Under the pieces are notes generated by a model. It was not told the origin of the DNA, did no database searches, and saw only the letters and a program-made list of their open reading frames with translations. Below are positions 1 to 9,868 of a stretch of 64,000 nt of DNA, in pieces (position 1 is the stretch's first letter; the number at the start of each line of letters is the position of its first letter). The stretch comes from Hyalangium versicolor (GTDB lineage Bacteria; Myxococcota; Myxococcia; Myxococcales; Myxococcaceae). The DNA lies in assembly GCF_020103695.1 (NCBI RefSeq), contig NZ_JAHXBF010000001.1, positions 124,001 to 188,000 of the forward strand. The letters are read 5' to 3'. Made by a program: the position numbers and the translations under genes.

Positions 1-888
1 CATCAGCTCACGGCCGCCCAGCCGGACGCTCAGCATCACCCGCGTGGTATCGAAGGGCGGCGTCCGCGCCACGGTCTTCACCTGCAAGGGCAGGGGACCG
101 AAGGCATCGGTGCGGAAGAGCTCCGTCATCCCCTCGTAGTGGCTCAGGTCCGCGCTGACGTTCTCGCCGTAGGCCTGGAGCCCTTCGACTCCGACTTGGA
201 GCGACTGATCCACCGCGTGGTCGAGCGCGATCTCGACTCCTGTCACGGGCTGATCTCCGCCCACGGTGATGCCCCGCATGAGTCCTACGCGCAGGAGGTT
301 TCTGTCTCCATCCACGGCTCGCTCCTGGGCGAAGAGCGTGGCCTGCCCGGACGCAGTGCCCAGCACGTCGAGGCTGAAGTGGCCCTGCTCGTCGATGGTC
401 TCGTGGTCCGAGCCCATGTCCCCCACGCTGTGCACCCAGAGTTCGCCACTCCCGCTCATGCCTGTGGTCTTGCCAGAGACCGTGGACTGCTTCGTGGGCT
501 GGGGAGAGGAGCCGAACGGGTGGTTGAGCCATGCCTCGGGCTGGTTGAACCCGAGCAGCGTGTACACCTCCACCTGCGCATCGGAGGGAGGCCTTACGAA
601 GACGATGCTGATGTCCTGTGGCCCCACGATGGCGGCGTCCTCGAACCGGGCATCTCCGTTCTCGTCCAGGGGCTGGCGGAACCGACTCCCGTCTCCGAGC
701 AGGGCATAGGCGCCGAGCAGACTGTCCGAGGGCGGGCGCACCGGGACATGAACCACGAGCAAACCTCGGATTCTGACCGGAGAGTCACTGTCTCCTTCCG
801 GCGTCTTGTCCGGTGTGCCTCCAGAGCCTTCCGGGTTCTTGCCGCAAGCCACGAGCAACAGCAGCGCGATCGAGAGCAGTCGACGCAT
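1..888 (-). CDS. Secreted lipoprotein, partial (C-terminus outside window)
   Basis: The frame stays open from an ATG at 888 down to base 1, giving 296 codons, so the gene continues beyond the left edge. The N-terminus MRRLLSIALLLLVACGKN is a lipoprotein signal peptide with lipobox LVAC and the modified Cys at residue 15. The mature part starts with a Gly/Ser/Asp-rich linker and continues as a beta-rich sequence with several carboxypeptidase-regulatory-like stretches (for example around residues 30-90), typical of surface lipoproteins of myxobacteria. No catalytic motif is visible. Function is unknown; an outer-membrane or cell-surface location is inferred from the lipobox. A weak GAGCT lies upstream of the ATG. 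Confidence 0.75.
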   Translation of the reverse strand, partial: MRRLLSIALLLLVACGKNPEGSGGTPDKTPEGDSDSPVRIRGLLVVHVPVRPPSDSLLGAYALLGDGSRFRQPLDENGDARFEDAAIVGPQDISIVFVRPPSDAQVEVYTLLGFNQPEAWLNHPFGSSPQPTKQSTVSGKTTGMSGSGELWVHSVGDMGSDHETIDEQGHFSLDVLGTASGQATLFAQERAVDGDRNLLRVGLMRGITVGGDQPVTGVEIALDHAVDQSLQVGVEGLQAYGENVSADLSHYEGMTELFRTDAFGPLPLQVKTVARTPPFDTTRVMLSVRLGGRELM

Positions 889-1031
889 CGGTAGCTCCAG
901 GTGAGCCAGGCCCTGCGGGCCCAGCGAGTCCTGGCCGAATTGAGCGAGCACCCGGAGGCTGGATCTGTTTCTCTACTGGTGTGGCCTCCGCACTGTGCGC
1001 GACTGGAGTTCGCGTGTGACGACTCTGTTCA

Positions 1032-1253
1032 CTAGGAGATGCCCCAGCGCACGCGGCCGGGAGACAGCAGCGCGCCGGCCTTGGCCAGCTCGTTCATTCG
1101 GAAACGCTCGGCCTGCTTCTCGAAGGCATGCCGGCAGCGCTCCGAGCAGAAGAAGTACCGGCGCTTCTTGTACTCCGTCGAAGGCTGGCCCTCGGGCTCC
1201 TCCAGGTGCCGACCACAGACCGGATCCAGATGACGGCCTTGCACGCTCTTCAT
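1032..1253 (-). CDS. Small YHS/TRASH-type metal-binding protein
   Basis: A 73-residue protein built around DPVCGRHL and a downstream YFFCSERCRHAFEK. The first Cys and the CxxxC pair match the YHS (TRASH-like) module, which is thought to bind metal and occurs alone or fused to metal ATPases. The start is placed at MKSVQGRHL because GGGAGG sits 8 bases upstream; an in-frame ATG at 1370 would add 39 low-complexity residues without a good ribosome site. No metal transporter is adjacent, so the partner is unknown. A soluble metallochaperone or sensor role is inference from the family. Confidence 0.75.
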   Translation of the reverse strand: MKSVQGRHLDPVCGRHLEEPEGQPSTEYKKRRYFFCSERCRHAFEKQAERFRMNELAKAGALLSPGRVRWGIS

Positions 1254-1462
1254 CACGCTCGCCTCCCACCTCGGGGCGGCGGCCGTCGCATGGCTCATCC
1301 GCCCCACCCACGCCCAACCTAAGCACGAGGTGTGCCAGCGGCTCGGGCCACCAAGGCCCGAGGATGGCAAGGCCTCCCAGGCAGGCAGGGAGGCATTTCC
1401 TGAACCCCGAGGCGGAAAATCTTTCCACCCCGGTTCTACTCCCCAAGAAGGAGCGGGCGGCC

Positions 1463-2230
1463 TCAGAAGGCCGTACCCACGCTCCCTCCGAGGAAGGTGT
1501 CATCCAGATAACCGCGGCGGAAGCGCATCAGCTCGAAGCGGAAGGACAGGCTCACCTTCTCGTTGAGCCGGGGACGGCCGCGGAAGCCGATCCCGTACTG
1601 CAGCAGCGGCTTCATGCCCTTGATGGGCGTGATCTCCTCACCGATGGTGAGGGAGGTGGTCTGGAAGGCGAAGCCACCGCCGAGCTGCCCGAAGATGCCA
1701 AACTTCTTCGCCTCGCCGAAGACGTACTCGTAGGCCGGCGCCACGCTGAAGTAGTGGCTGCGCGAGCTGCCGTGGATGAGCTCGGTGCCGTTGCTCAGGC
1801 CCGCCGTCATCCAGCGCACGTCCGCCCAGACCGTCTCGCGCAGCGGCTCGTTGTTGAGGAGGCGGCCGAACTCCCAGGTGAAGCGCAGGCCCACGCCGAC
1901 AGTGGCATCGGCGAACTTGCCCTGAGAGCTGTCCAGCAACATGGCGCCCAGGATGAGCTCGCCCGCGAGGCCCTTGTTCGGATCGTCATCGCCCGCGAGG
2001 CGCTCGAAGTCGCCCTCGGCCTCGTCGTCGTCCCGCATGCGGTCGAAGTCCGCGGTGGGATCCTCACTGCGGCGAGGCAACTTCCGGGGAGCATCCTCGG
2101 AGGGATCGTCTTCCGGATAGGCGATGGGAGCGTCATCCTCGTCCTGGGCCAGGGCGAGCGCGGGAGTGGAGAGGGCGAGCGCCCCGAGCAGCAGACTCAG
2201 TCGGCGGGAATGCAAGGAAGGAGTCCTCAT
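1463..2230 (-). CDS. Outer-membrane beta-barrel-like protein
   Basis: 255 residues. A signal peptide ends near ALALAQ, followed by a very acidic linker (residues about 30-85, rich in Asp and Glu) and then alternating hydrophobic/polar strands with aromatic girdle residues such as VGLRFTWEF, YFSVAPAYEYVF and LSFRFELMRF. The C-terminus ends in Phe (VGTAF), as expected of a beta-barrel recognised by the BAM machinery. It is the last gene of a minus-strand operon, starting 10 bases after the stop of the zinc-protease lipoprotein. No specific family is recognised; the acidic N-terminal linker might bind cations or a partner. Outer-membrane location is inferred. Confidence 0.7.
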   Translation of the reverse strand: MRTPSLHSRRLSLLLGALALSTPALALAQDEDDAPIAYPEDDPSEDAPRKLPRRSEDPTADFDRMRDDDEAEGDFERLAGDDDPNKGLAGELILGAMLLDSSQGKFADATVGVGLRFTWEFGRLLNNEPLRETVWADVRWMTAGLSNGTELIHGSSRSHYFSVAPAYEYVFGEAKKFGIFGQLGGGFAFQTTSLTIGEEITPIKGMKPLLQYGIGFRGRPRLNEKVSLSFRFELMRFRRGYLDDTFLGGSVGTAF

Positions 2231-2240
2231 GGAGTGGGGG

Positions 2241-3491
2241 CTACTTGCAGGCGCCAGTGCCCTGAGCGGCGGACGGGCAGGGCAGTCCAGGGCCGATCAG
2301 CGCGGCGGGATCGATGCGAAGGTGGTTGATCATCTCGTTGCACACCGCCGTCTTCAGCGGCACGTCCGTGATGTGGTTGACGATCACCGCCGTCACGGAG
2401 ACGAGGTTGAAGCGCGTCTGATCGCTCAGGCTCAGGGTGATGAGCTGCTGGAGGCCGGGGTTGTCCGATGTCTCGTCCGAGTAGGAGGCGACGATGGCGC
2501 GCTCGAGCACCTTGCGCTGCCCCGTCTGCTCACCCGCCTGGAACAGCGCGCTGGCGATGATGGAGCCCACCTTGTACTCGAGCCCCTGCCCGGAGAAGGA
2601 GGACAGGGACGTCTGATTGAGCTGCTCGATCAGGAAGGTGTCCATGCACCGATCCTGCCTGGACAGGTCGCGGTCGTTGGTCGTCGTTTGGTCGAAGGAG
2701 GTGCTCAGAAATTTCGCATCGCACCCGGTGGCGCTCTCGCAGGTGACGCCGTAGCCGTGGTAGTCGGCCAGGCCCTCGTCCAGGGACTTCACCAGATTGG
2801 CGCCCGGGGAGGAGCCGTTGGCCCACAGGGTGAGCGGATCCGGCAGCCGCCGCCCGCCGTACACCTTCTTGTTGAAGATCATGTGCGAGTACTCGTGCGA
2901 CATGATCCCGGAGTTGATGGCCAGCGGGGCGCGCTGCAGCTCGTCGAAGGGCACCACCATGAAGGACTGCGTGGGCGCGAAGAACAGCGCGTTGTCCTTC
3001 ATCGGCTCGGGATTGGAGTCCTTCAGGACGAACTCGGGGAAGTAGTAGACGGTGGCGGGCCCGCCGAAGTCCGCGTTGGGGATGTTGCCCACCGTGTTGA
3101 AGTACTCGTGCGCCTTCTCGAAGTTGTAATAGACGGTGACGAGGTTCCAGGTGTGGAAGTCCGCCGGCCAGAGCACGCCGTCCTTCTCGATGTAGCTGGC
3201 GGTGACGGGACGGCCCTCGGACTTGATCAGCGCGCGGGCGAGCTGGTCCTCCGTCGTGGCCGCCAGCAGCTCTGGATCCTGCGAGTCCGCGACGATGCGC
3301 GCCCCGCCGATCAGGTTCGCGATGGAGCCCTCCATGCGGAACGGATCCGAGATGGTGTTGAGGGTGACTTCCTGCGTCACGTACTTGCCGTTGCTCGAGA
3401 GCACCAGGGCGCGAACGCGGAGCGGGTCCGGTGCCACGGGCTCGCACGCGGCGAGCAGCATGAGCGCGGCGACAATGAGTGTTCGATGCAT
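2241..3491 (-). CDS. Lipoprotein zinc metalloprotease (gluzincin-like)
   Basis: 416 residues from an ATG that gives a lipoprotein signal (MHRTLIVAALMLLAAC, Cys 16 lipidated). The catalytic zinc motif HEYSH is at about 199-203 and is followed by SLDEGLADYHGYG, whose Glu (about 239) fits the third zinc ligand of gluzincins in which HExxH is followed by an ExxAD motif. It is therefore a probable surface-anchored metalloprotease, but not a close match to a named family. It lies between two beta-barrel genes in the same operon (31 and 10 bases apart). An upstream ATG at 3578 would add residues before the lipobox and is rejected. The substrate cannot be read from the sequence. Confidence 0.75.
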   Translation of the reverse strand: MHRTLIVAALMLLAACEPVAPDPLRVRALVLSSNGKYVTQEVTLNTISDPFRMEGSIANLIGGARIVADSQDPELLAATTEDQLARALIKSEGRPVTASYIEKDGVLWPADFHTWNLVTVYYNFEKAHEYFNTVGNIPNADFGGPATVYYFPEFVLKDSNPEPMKDNALFFAPTQSFMVVPFDELQRAPLAINSGIMSHEYSHMIFNKKVYGGRRLPDPLTLWANGSSPGANLVKSLDEGLADYHGYGVTCESATGCDAKFLSTSFDQTTTNDRDLSRQDRCMDTFLIEQLNQTSLSSFSGQGLEYKVGSIIASALFQAGEQTGQRKVLERAIVASYSDETSDNPGLQQLITLSLSDQTRFNLVSVTAVIVNHITDVPLKTAVCNEMINHLRIDPAALIGPGLPCPSAAQGTGACK

Positions 3492-3522
3492 GACCCGCGT
3501 TCTACTACGGCACCCGGGGCCT

Positions 3523-4602
3523 TCAGAAGGTGTACTCCATCCCGAGCGTGGCGAGGCCGGTGTGGAGGGCGGCTTCATCCTCGGGCACGTCCGTTTGCAG
3601 GGCTGCGGCGGCCCACACCCGGATGGGCTCCCCCAGGCGTATGGTGCACCGGGCGGACAGCACGTGGCTGAGCCCCTGGCCCGTCACGTACTGGGTGAAG
3701 ACGTAGGAGAGCTGCCCCCGTACGCGCGAGCTGAACCGGTAGGAGACCGAGGGCTTCACGTCGAAGCGAGCGGGCGCGCTCGGCAGGCCCGACATGGCGT
3801 TCACCTCGGTCAGCCGCCCGGCCACCGAGGTGCCGAGGTCCCGGTACAGTCGCTTGAGGAACTCCCGCTGGAGCACCCGGTCCTCGCCGGCCTGGGCGTA
3901 GCGCGTGGCCAGTGCCTTCTGCTCCTCCTCGGTGAACTGGCCGGCGCTCAGCGGATCCTCGCTATAGAGGTAGACGCTGCCGCGCAGGCCTATCTCCCAG
4001 CTCGTACCGGGCAGCAGCCTCACGCCGAGCGAAGGCCTCAGCACGCCCAGGTGCTCCTCATGCTGGAACTCGACGGTAGGCGTGCTCGTACCCTGTCTGG
4101 CGACGAGCGCCCGGCGCAGGGGATAGCGGGTGAGGCCTACGCCCACGTCGAAGCCGTACTCCAGATCCGAGAACCCGCCCGAGTCGTAGCCCGCCGTGAG
4201 CGAGAGCCCCTGGCTGTTGTACGAGGTACGGGCCGCCAGCGCCGGCAGCCCGAGCCGGGGCCGCTCCTGGGCCAGCGGGGTGTTCGTCGTCTTCGGCAGG
4301 CCGACCAGCAGGCTGCCGGACACGAGCCAGTGGAGGTTGAATGCATGGTCCAGGCCCGCCGAGAGCTGGTGGCTGGCGGCGGTATCCGGCTGGGGGCGCA
4401 GGCCGCTGTAGCCGAAGGTGAGGAAGGTCGTCTCCTTGCTCAGCTCCACGTCCCCCAGCAGCGTCAGCGCCCGGGAGTCCTGGGTGGCGCTCACCTCGGC
4501 TGTCAGCGTCGTGGCCCCCGCGGGCAGGGCTCCAAGTGTCAGGAGGACCCCCAGCGCACAGCATGGCGGCAGGTGGTCAGCTCTCCGGATTCCTTGACGC
4601 AT
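3523..4602 (-). CDS. Outer-membrane beta-barrel-like protein (operon first gene)
   Basis: 359 residues with a signal peptide (hydrophobic core CALGVLLTLGALPAGA) and then repeated amphipathic strands ending in an aromatic residue at the C-terminus (LGMEYTF), the usual beta-barrel signature. One helical insertion around residues 215-255 (AGQFTEEEQKALATRYAQAG) contains a charged helix that could be a periplasmic loop or plug. It is transcribed divergently from aspS with only 68 bases between them and heads an apparent operon with the zinc-protease lipoprotein and a second barrel. Function unknown; it resembles transporter/porin-like DUF-type barrels common in myxobacteria. Confidence 0.7.
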   Translation of the reverse strand: MRQGIRRADHLPPCCALGVLLTLGALPAGATTLTAEVSATQDSRALTLLGDVELSKETTFLTFGYSGLRPQPDTAASHQLSAGLDHAFNLHWLVSGSLLVGLPKTTNTPLAQERPRLGLPALAARTSYNSQGLSLTAGYDSGGFSDLEYGFDVGVGLTRYPLRRALVARQGTSTPTVEFQHEEHLGVLRPSLGVRLLPGTSWEIGLRGSVYLYSEDPLSAGQFTEEEQKALATRYAQAGEDRVLQREFLKRLYRDLGTSVAGRLTEVNAMSGLPSAPARFDVKPSVSYRFSSRVRGQLSYVFTQYVTGQGLSHVLSARCTIRLGEPIRVWAAAALQTDVPEDEAALHTGLATLGMEYTF

Positions 4603-4670
4603 CGTTTCTACGCTCCGTATGGTGCCGCCCCTTCTTCCTTCCTGAAACGCTCAACAACGCAGGCGGTGTC

Positions 4671-6491
<1,821 letters not shown>

Positions 6492-6500
6492 CCGCCCGGT

Positions 6501-7901
6501 TCAGACGATGTTGGCCAGGGGCGCCGGCCCGCCCGCGAGCGTGTCTCGCAGGCGCTGGAGCCCCTTGGTGAGCAGGGCCCGCGTGCGCGGCGGTCCGAGG
6601 CAGACTCGGACCGCTCCCGGGGCCACCGCCTGGCCCACCGCGAAGATCTCTGACGCCGTGACGGAGACGCCGTTGCGCCGGGCCTGGGCGCTGAAGGCCT
6701 CGCTCCGCCAGTGTGTCGGCAGCTCCATCCATAGATGGTAGGTGGGACCGTGCACGCCTGGGGGCATCGCTTCTCCGAGGAACTCCCGCGCCAGCGCCAG
6801 TCGCTCCTGCGCCTCCTGGCGGCGGCGCTCCACGAGATCGTCCGCCGTGCCATCCTGGATCCACCGTGCGCAGATCTCCGCCGTGAGAGGAGGCGTCATG
6901 CGCGCGGCCATGCCCGCCGTCTCCGCCAGCCGCTCCGTGCCTCTCCGAGGCGCCGCCAGGTAGCCGATGCGCAGACCGGGGGCGATCAGCTTGGAGACGC
7001 CCGCGATGAAGTAGCCAGCCTCCGGCACGAGCGCGCACAGCGGGGGAGGGCGGTCCTCGATCAGCAGGCTGTACACGTCGTCCTCGAGGACCGTGAGCCC
7101 CTGCGCACGCACGACGGCGGCGATGCGCTCACGCCGCTCGGGCGGCATCACCGCGCCGGTGGGGTTCTGCAAGTTGGGCATGCAGTACAGCAGCTTCGCG
7201 CCACCGCGGCAGGCGGCCTCCAGCGCCTCGGGTATGAGGCCTTGCGCGTCCATGGCCACTCCCTGGAGCCGCAGGTGAAGCTTGTTCGCGAGCGACTTCA
7301 TGCCCGGGTAGGTGAGTGACTCGGTGAGGACGGTGTCCCCGGGACGCGTGAGGGCTTGGAGCGCCACCTCCATCGCGTGCTGCCCGCCCGAGCACACCAC
7401 CACCTGATCGGGCTGCACCGTGATCCCGAAGCGAGAGATCCATTCCGCTCCCGCCTCGCGGTGCGGCAGCAGGCCCGTGTGGGGCTGGTACGCCAGCATC
7501 TCCAGCAACGTCTGCGAGTGCTGGAGCTCCCCCAGCGTGCGCCGCAGCGCCTCCGTCGCGGGATCTCCCTCCGGCGTCGCGGGCCAGTTGAGCCCCAATT
7601 CGATCAGCGTGTCGTCCGCGGCCACCACGGTCTGCGAGGGCAGGCGACGCGGCGCCTCCCGGTGCCGCACGTAGGTTCCTCGGCCCACCTCGCCGCCGAT
7701 CAGCCCTCGGCGCTCGGCCTCGGCGTAGGCGCGCGTCACGGTGCCCACCGTCACCCCCACTACCTCCGCCAACTCGCGGTGCGTGGGGAGCCGGGTGCCC
7801 GGAGCCAACCGCCCCTCCTCGATGTCCGCCGCCAGCGCGTCCGCGATGGCCCGATACAGCGGACCCTCCCGCCCCTGGAGCTTCGGTGCCCAAGTTGTCA
7901 T
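6501..7901 (-). CDS. MocR/PdxR-family GntR regulator with aminotransferase domain
   Basis: 466 residues. An N-terminal GntR-type winged helix (about 12-80; LPTHRELAEVVGVTVGTVTR) is fused to a fold-type I aminotransferase-like domain (about 110-460). The PLP-site features are present: MPNLQNPTGAVM, EDDVYSLL and the Schiff-base lysine in GVSKLIAPGLRIGY (Lys about 304). Members of this family bind PLP or an amino-acid adduct and regulate a divergent gene. Here the divergent gene is the PhzF-like enzyme, and the 105-base intergenic region carries several inverted repeats, one overlapping this gene's own ATG, which suggests autoregulation. It ends only 9 bases from the convergent aspS stop. Confidence 0.9.
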   Translation of the reverse strand: MTTWAPKLQGREGPLYRAIADALAADIEEGRLAPGTRLPTHRELAEVVGVTVGTVTRAYAEAERRGLIGGEVGRGTYVRHREAPRRLPSQTVVAADDTLIELGLNWPATPEGDPATEALRRTLGELQHSQTLLEMLAYQPHTGLLPHREAGAEWISRFGITVQPDQVVVCSGGQHAMEVALQALTRPGDTVLTESLTYPGMKSLANKLHLRLQGVAMDAQGLIPEALEAACRGGAKLLYCMPNLQNPTGAVMPPERRERIAAVVRAQGLTVLEDDVYSLLIEDRPPPLCALVPEAGYFIAGVSKLIAPGLRIGYLAAPRRGTERLAETAGMAARMTPPLTAEICARWIQDGTADDLVERRRQEAQERLALAREFLGEAMPPGVHGPTYHLWMELPTHWRSEAFSAQARRNGVSVTASEIFAVGQAVAPGAVRVCLGPPRTRALLTKGLQRLRDTLAGGPAPLANIV

Positions 7902-7986
7902 GGTGACAATGAATACAATTGACGCAATCGTGGGCGCAATGCATTTATTGTATCCATCTAATGCTCAAATTGTGTTGGGACAATTT
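7895..7986. promoter_or_regulatory. Operator-like cluster of inverted repeats between mocR-like and phzF-like genes
   Basis: Three dyads sit in the short divergent region. TTGTCA/TGACAA (7895-7900 and 7904-7909) spans the start codon of the regulator. GAATACAAT (7911-7919) faces ATTGTATCC (7947-7955). AAATTGT/ACAATTT (7967-7973 and 7980-7986) lies about 20 bases before the phzF-like ATG. All share an ATTGT/ACAAT core. They are natural candidates for binding sites of the adjacent MocR-type protein; this is inference. Confidence 0.5.
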
Positions 7987-8006
7987 GTGACTCGGAGGGA
8001 GCACGC

Positions 8007-8894
8007 ATGCAGATCTCGATCGTCGATGCCTTCACTCGGACGCCTGGACTCGGTAACCGCGCGGGCGTGGTGCTGGACTCGGGGGGCCTGGACACCCCTG
8101 CCATGCAGCGGATCGCCGCGGCGACGGCAGCCTCGGAGACGGCCTTCGTGCTCTCCCGCCCGGGAGACAAGGCGGTGCGGCTGCGCTACTTCACGCCCAC
8201 GCGGGAGATCGACTTCTGCGGCCACGCCACGGTGGCCTCGTTCCACCTGCTGAGCGAGCGCGGCTTGCTGGGGCGCGCCGGGCACTTCCAGCTCGACTGC
8301 GGCGCGGGGACGTACGACGTGGAACTGGAGCCGCTGGAAGCCGGCCACAGCCGCGTGTGGATCGTCACCCCCCAGCCCCCGTGGCGTGAGAGTCCGCTGC
8401 CCATCGAGGTGGTGATGTCGTTGCTGGGCGGGACGGTGGACATGGTGGACCGCTCGCTGCCCGTGCTGGCTGGTGGCCACAGGATCTTCGTGCCCCTGCT
8501 GCGCCGGGAGGACGTGTGGGCGTTGGCGCCCCGGTTCGAGGCGCTCGTACGGGCCGGCCAACCCCACGGAATCGAAGGCGTCTTCGTCTTCTGCCGAGAG
8601 ACCAAGGACGCCAGCAGCGTGACGCACGCGCGCAACTTCGTGCCGGGCTTCGGGGTGGCCGAGGATCCCGTCACGGGCTCCGCGCACGGGCCACTGGCCG
8701 AGTACCTGGTCAACCATGGGGTGCTCAAGCTGCCCGAGGCGGGAGGCCTCGTCCGAGTGCGCGCCGAGCAGGGCGATGCCATCGGCAAACCGGGTCGCCT
8801 GGAACTCGAGGTGAAGGGACGCCCGGGGGCGCTCGAGCGGGCGCGCGTCGGCGGCGCCGCCGTCACCGTCATTGAAGGATCCCTGCGAATCTAG
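8007..8894 (+). CDS. PhzF-family isomerase
   Basis: 295 residues. The PhzF fold is two similar halves; the conserved acid Glu44 in ASETAFVL, the first-half signature DFCGHAT (69-75) and the second-half signature GVAEDPVTGSAHGPL are all present. PhzF of phenazine synthesis isomerises DHHA, but most family members act on unknown metabolites and no other phenazine genes are in the window, so the substrate is open. It is expressed divergently from the MocR-type regulator, which probably controls it. A GGAGGGA ribosome site lies just upstream of the ATG. Its stop overlaps the tail of the convergent gene by 4 bases. Confidence 0.88.
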   Translation: MQISIVDAFTRTPGLGNRAGVVLDSGGLDTPAMQRIAAATAASETAFVLSRPGDKAVRLRYFTPTREIDFCGHATVASFHLLSERGLLGRAGHFQLDCGAGTYDVELEPLEAGHSRVWIVTPQPPWRESPLPIEVVMSLLGGTVDMVDRSLPVLAGGHRIFVPLLRREDVWALAPRFEALVRAGQPHGIEGVFVFCRETKDASSVTHARNFVPGFGVAEDPVTGSAHGPLAEYLVNHGVLKLPEAGGLVRVRAEQGDAIGKPGRLELEVKGRPGALERARVGGAAVTVIEGSLRI

Positions 8895-9691
8895 GGAACG
8901 GGAGTGGGCACGCCGTAGGGCAGGGGCTGACCCAGGTTCAGCTCCTGTCCGCACCGGAACTGGATGTCACTGGTGTGGTTGTGGATCCGATCCAGGCGCG
9001 CTCGAGCCTGGGCCGCGATGGGAGACTTGGGGAACGTCTTCAAGAAGGCCTCGAACCCGGCATCGACGACTTCCTGGGTGCCACAGGCACACGTGGCAAC
9101 CAGCAGCGTCTGTTCCAGCGTCTGGAGCTCCTCGGACGCCGTCTCCGCATAGGCCTTGGGGGCACCGGCCTTGAACCGGCTCCAGTCCCGGTAGAGCGAG
9201 ATGAACTCCCGGCTGCCCAGGTGGTAGCAGGCCGTCGTGTCGGTGATGGACTCCACGTACAGGCGCGAGGTGCTGCCGTGGAAGGTCTGATGGAGGAGCT
9301 CGAAGAAGCGGCGGTCGGTCTCGTCCCCTCGCCGCCGGGCCAGCTCGAGGAAGAAGTTCGAGTCGGCGAACACATAGAGGGCCTCGGCCGTGCCGACGTG
9401 GAAGCCTGGCAGCAGGGGCTCGAACCGCTTCTTCGGGATCTTCCCGGCCGCCATCGCCGCGTCCCAGGCGATGACGGATTCCAACTGCTCTCGGGCGGCC
9501 GCGCGGCCCAGGGTGAACAGGTTCTGCAGCGAGCCGCGCCCCTGTTGGAAGTCGTTCAGGGCCTGCAGGTAGGTGGCCCGCGCCGGCAGATCCTCAGTTT
9601 TCGCGCCCTGACCCCAGGTCAGGATGGGCATCAGGACGAGCAGCCCACATCCCACTACCCACAGCCCCCTCACGTTCCGTCGAGCCGACAC
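8891..9691 (-). CDS. Secreted hypothetical protein
   Basis: 266 residues starting at GTG 9691, chosen because GAGGAG lies 9 bases upstream and the resulting N-terminus (MSARRNVRGLWVVGCGLLVL) is a clean signal peptide; an ATG at 9781 would add 30 residues before it. The mature protein is mainly helical, with a repeated pattern of Leu/Ala helices and a probable TPR-like end (FEAFLKTFPKSPIAAQARAR), as in periplasmic scaffold proteins. Cysteines at CACG and FRCG near the C-terminus might form a disulfide. No family recognised. It is divergent from the first Tad pseudopilin module, with 177 bases between the two starts. Confidence 0.65.
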   Translation of the reverse strand: MSARRNVRGLWVVGCGLLVLMPILTWGQGAKTEDLPARATYLQALNDFQQGRGSLQNLFTLGRAAAREQLESVIAWDAAMAAGKIPKKRFEPLLPGFHVGTAEALYVFADSNFFLELARRRGDETDRRFFELLHQTFHGSTSRLYVESITDTTACYHLGSREFISLYRDWSRFKAGAPKAYAETASEELQTLEQTLLVATCACGTQEVVDAGFEAFLKTFPKSPIAAQARARLDRIHNHTSDIQFRCGQELNLGQPLPYGVPTPVP

Positions 9692-9825
9692 GGGGCACGT
9701 CTCCTCGGTGCGTCCGGGATCCAATTCCACGGAGCCCCTTCCTTGTACCAGCCGGACCGGCCTATCGTGCAACCTCTCCATCTTCTTGAGAAAAAGAGAA
9801 GGCAGCGGAGGCTAGCGTCGGCAAG

Positions 9826-9835
9826 TTGACCGATG
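9826..9835 (+). promoter_or_regulatory. TTGACCGATG element upstream of the first pseudopilin module
   Basis: The 10-mer TTGACCGATG lies 43 bases before the proposed ATG of the first TadE-like gene. The identical 10-mer occurs 35 bases before the corresponding gene of the second module (51579-51588). TTGACC resembles a sigma-70 -35 box, but neither copy has a convincing -10 at normal spacing. A shared regulator site is possible; coincidence is not excluded. Confidence 0.3.
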
Positions 9836-9868
9836 GTTCAGGTTGGCTGTGGCTGTCATGCTTACAGT

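Noticed and set aside
8007..8894. PhzF-like gene as evidence for phenazine production
   Set aside because: None of the other phenazine genes is present and PhzF homologues are widespread with other roles.
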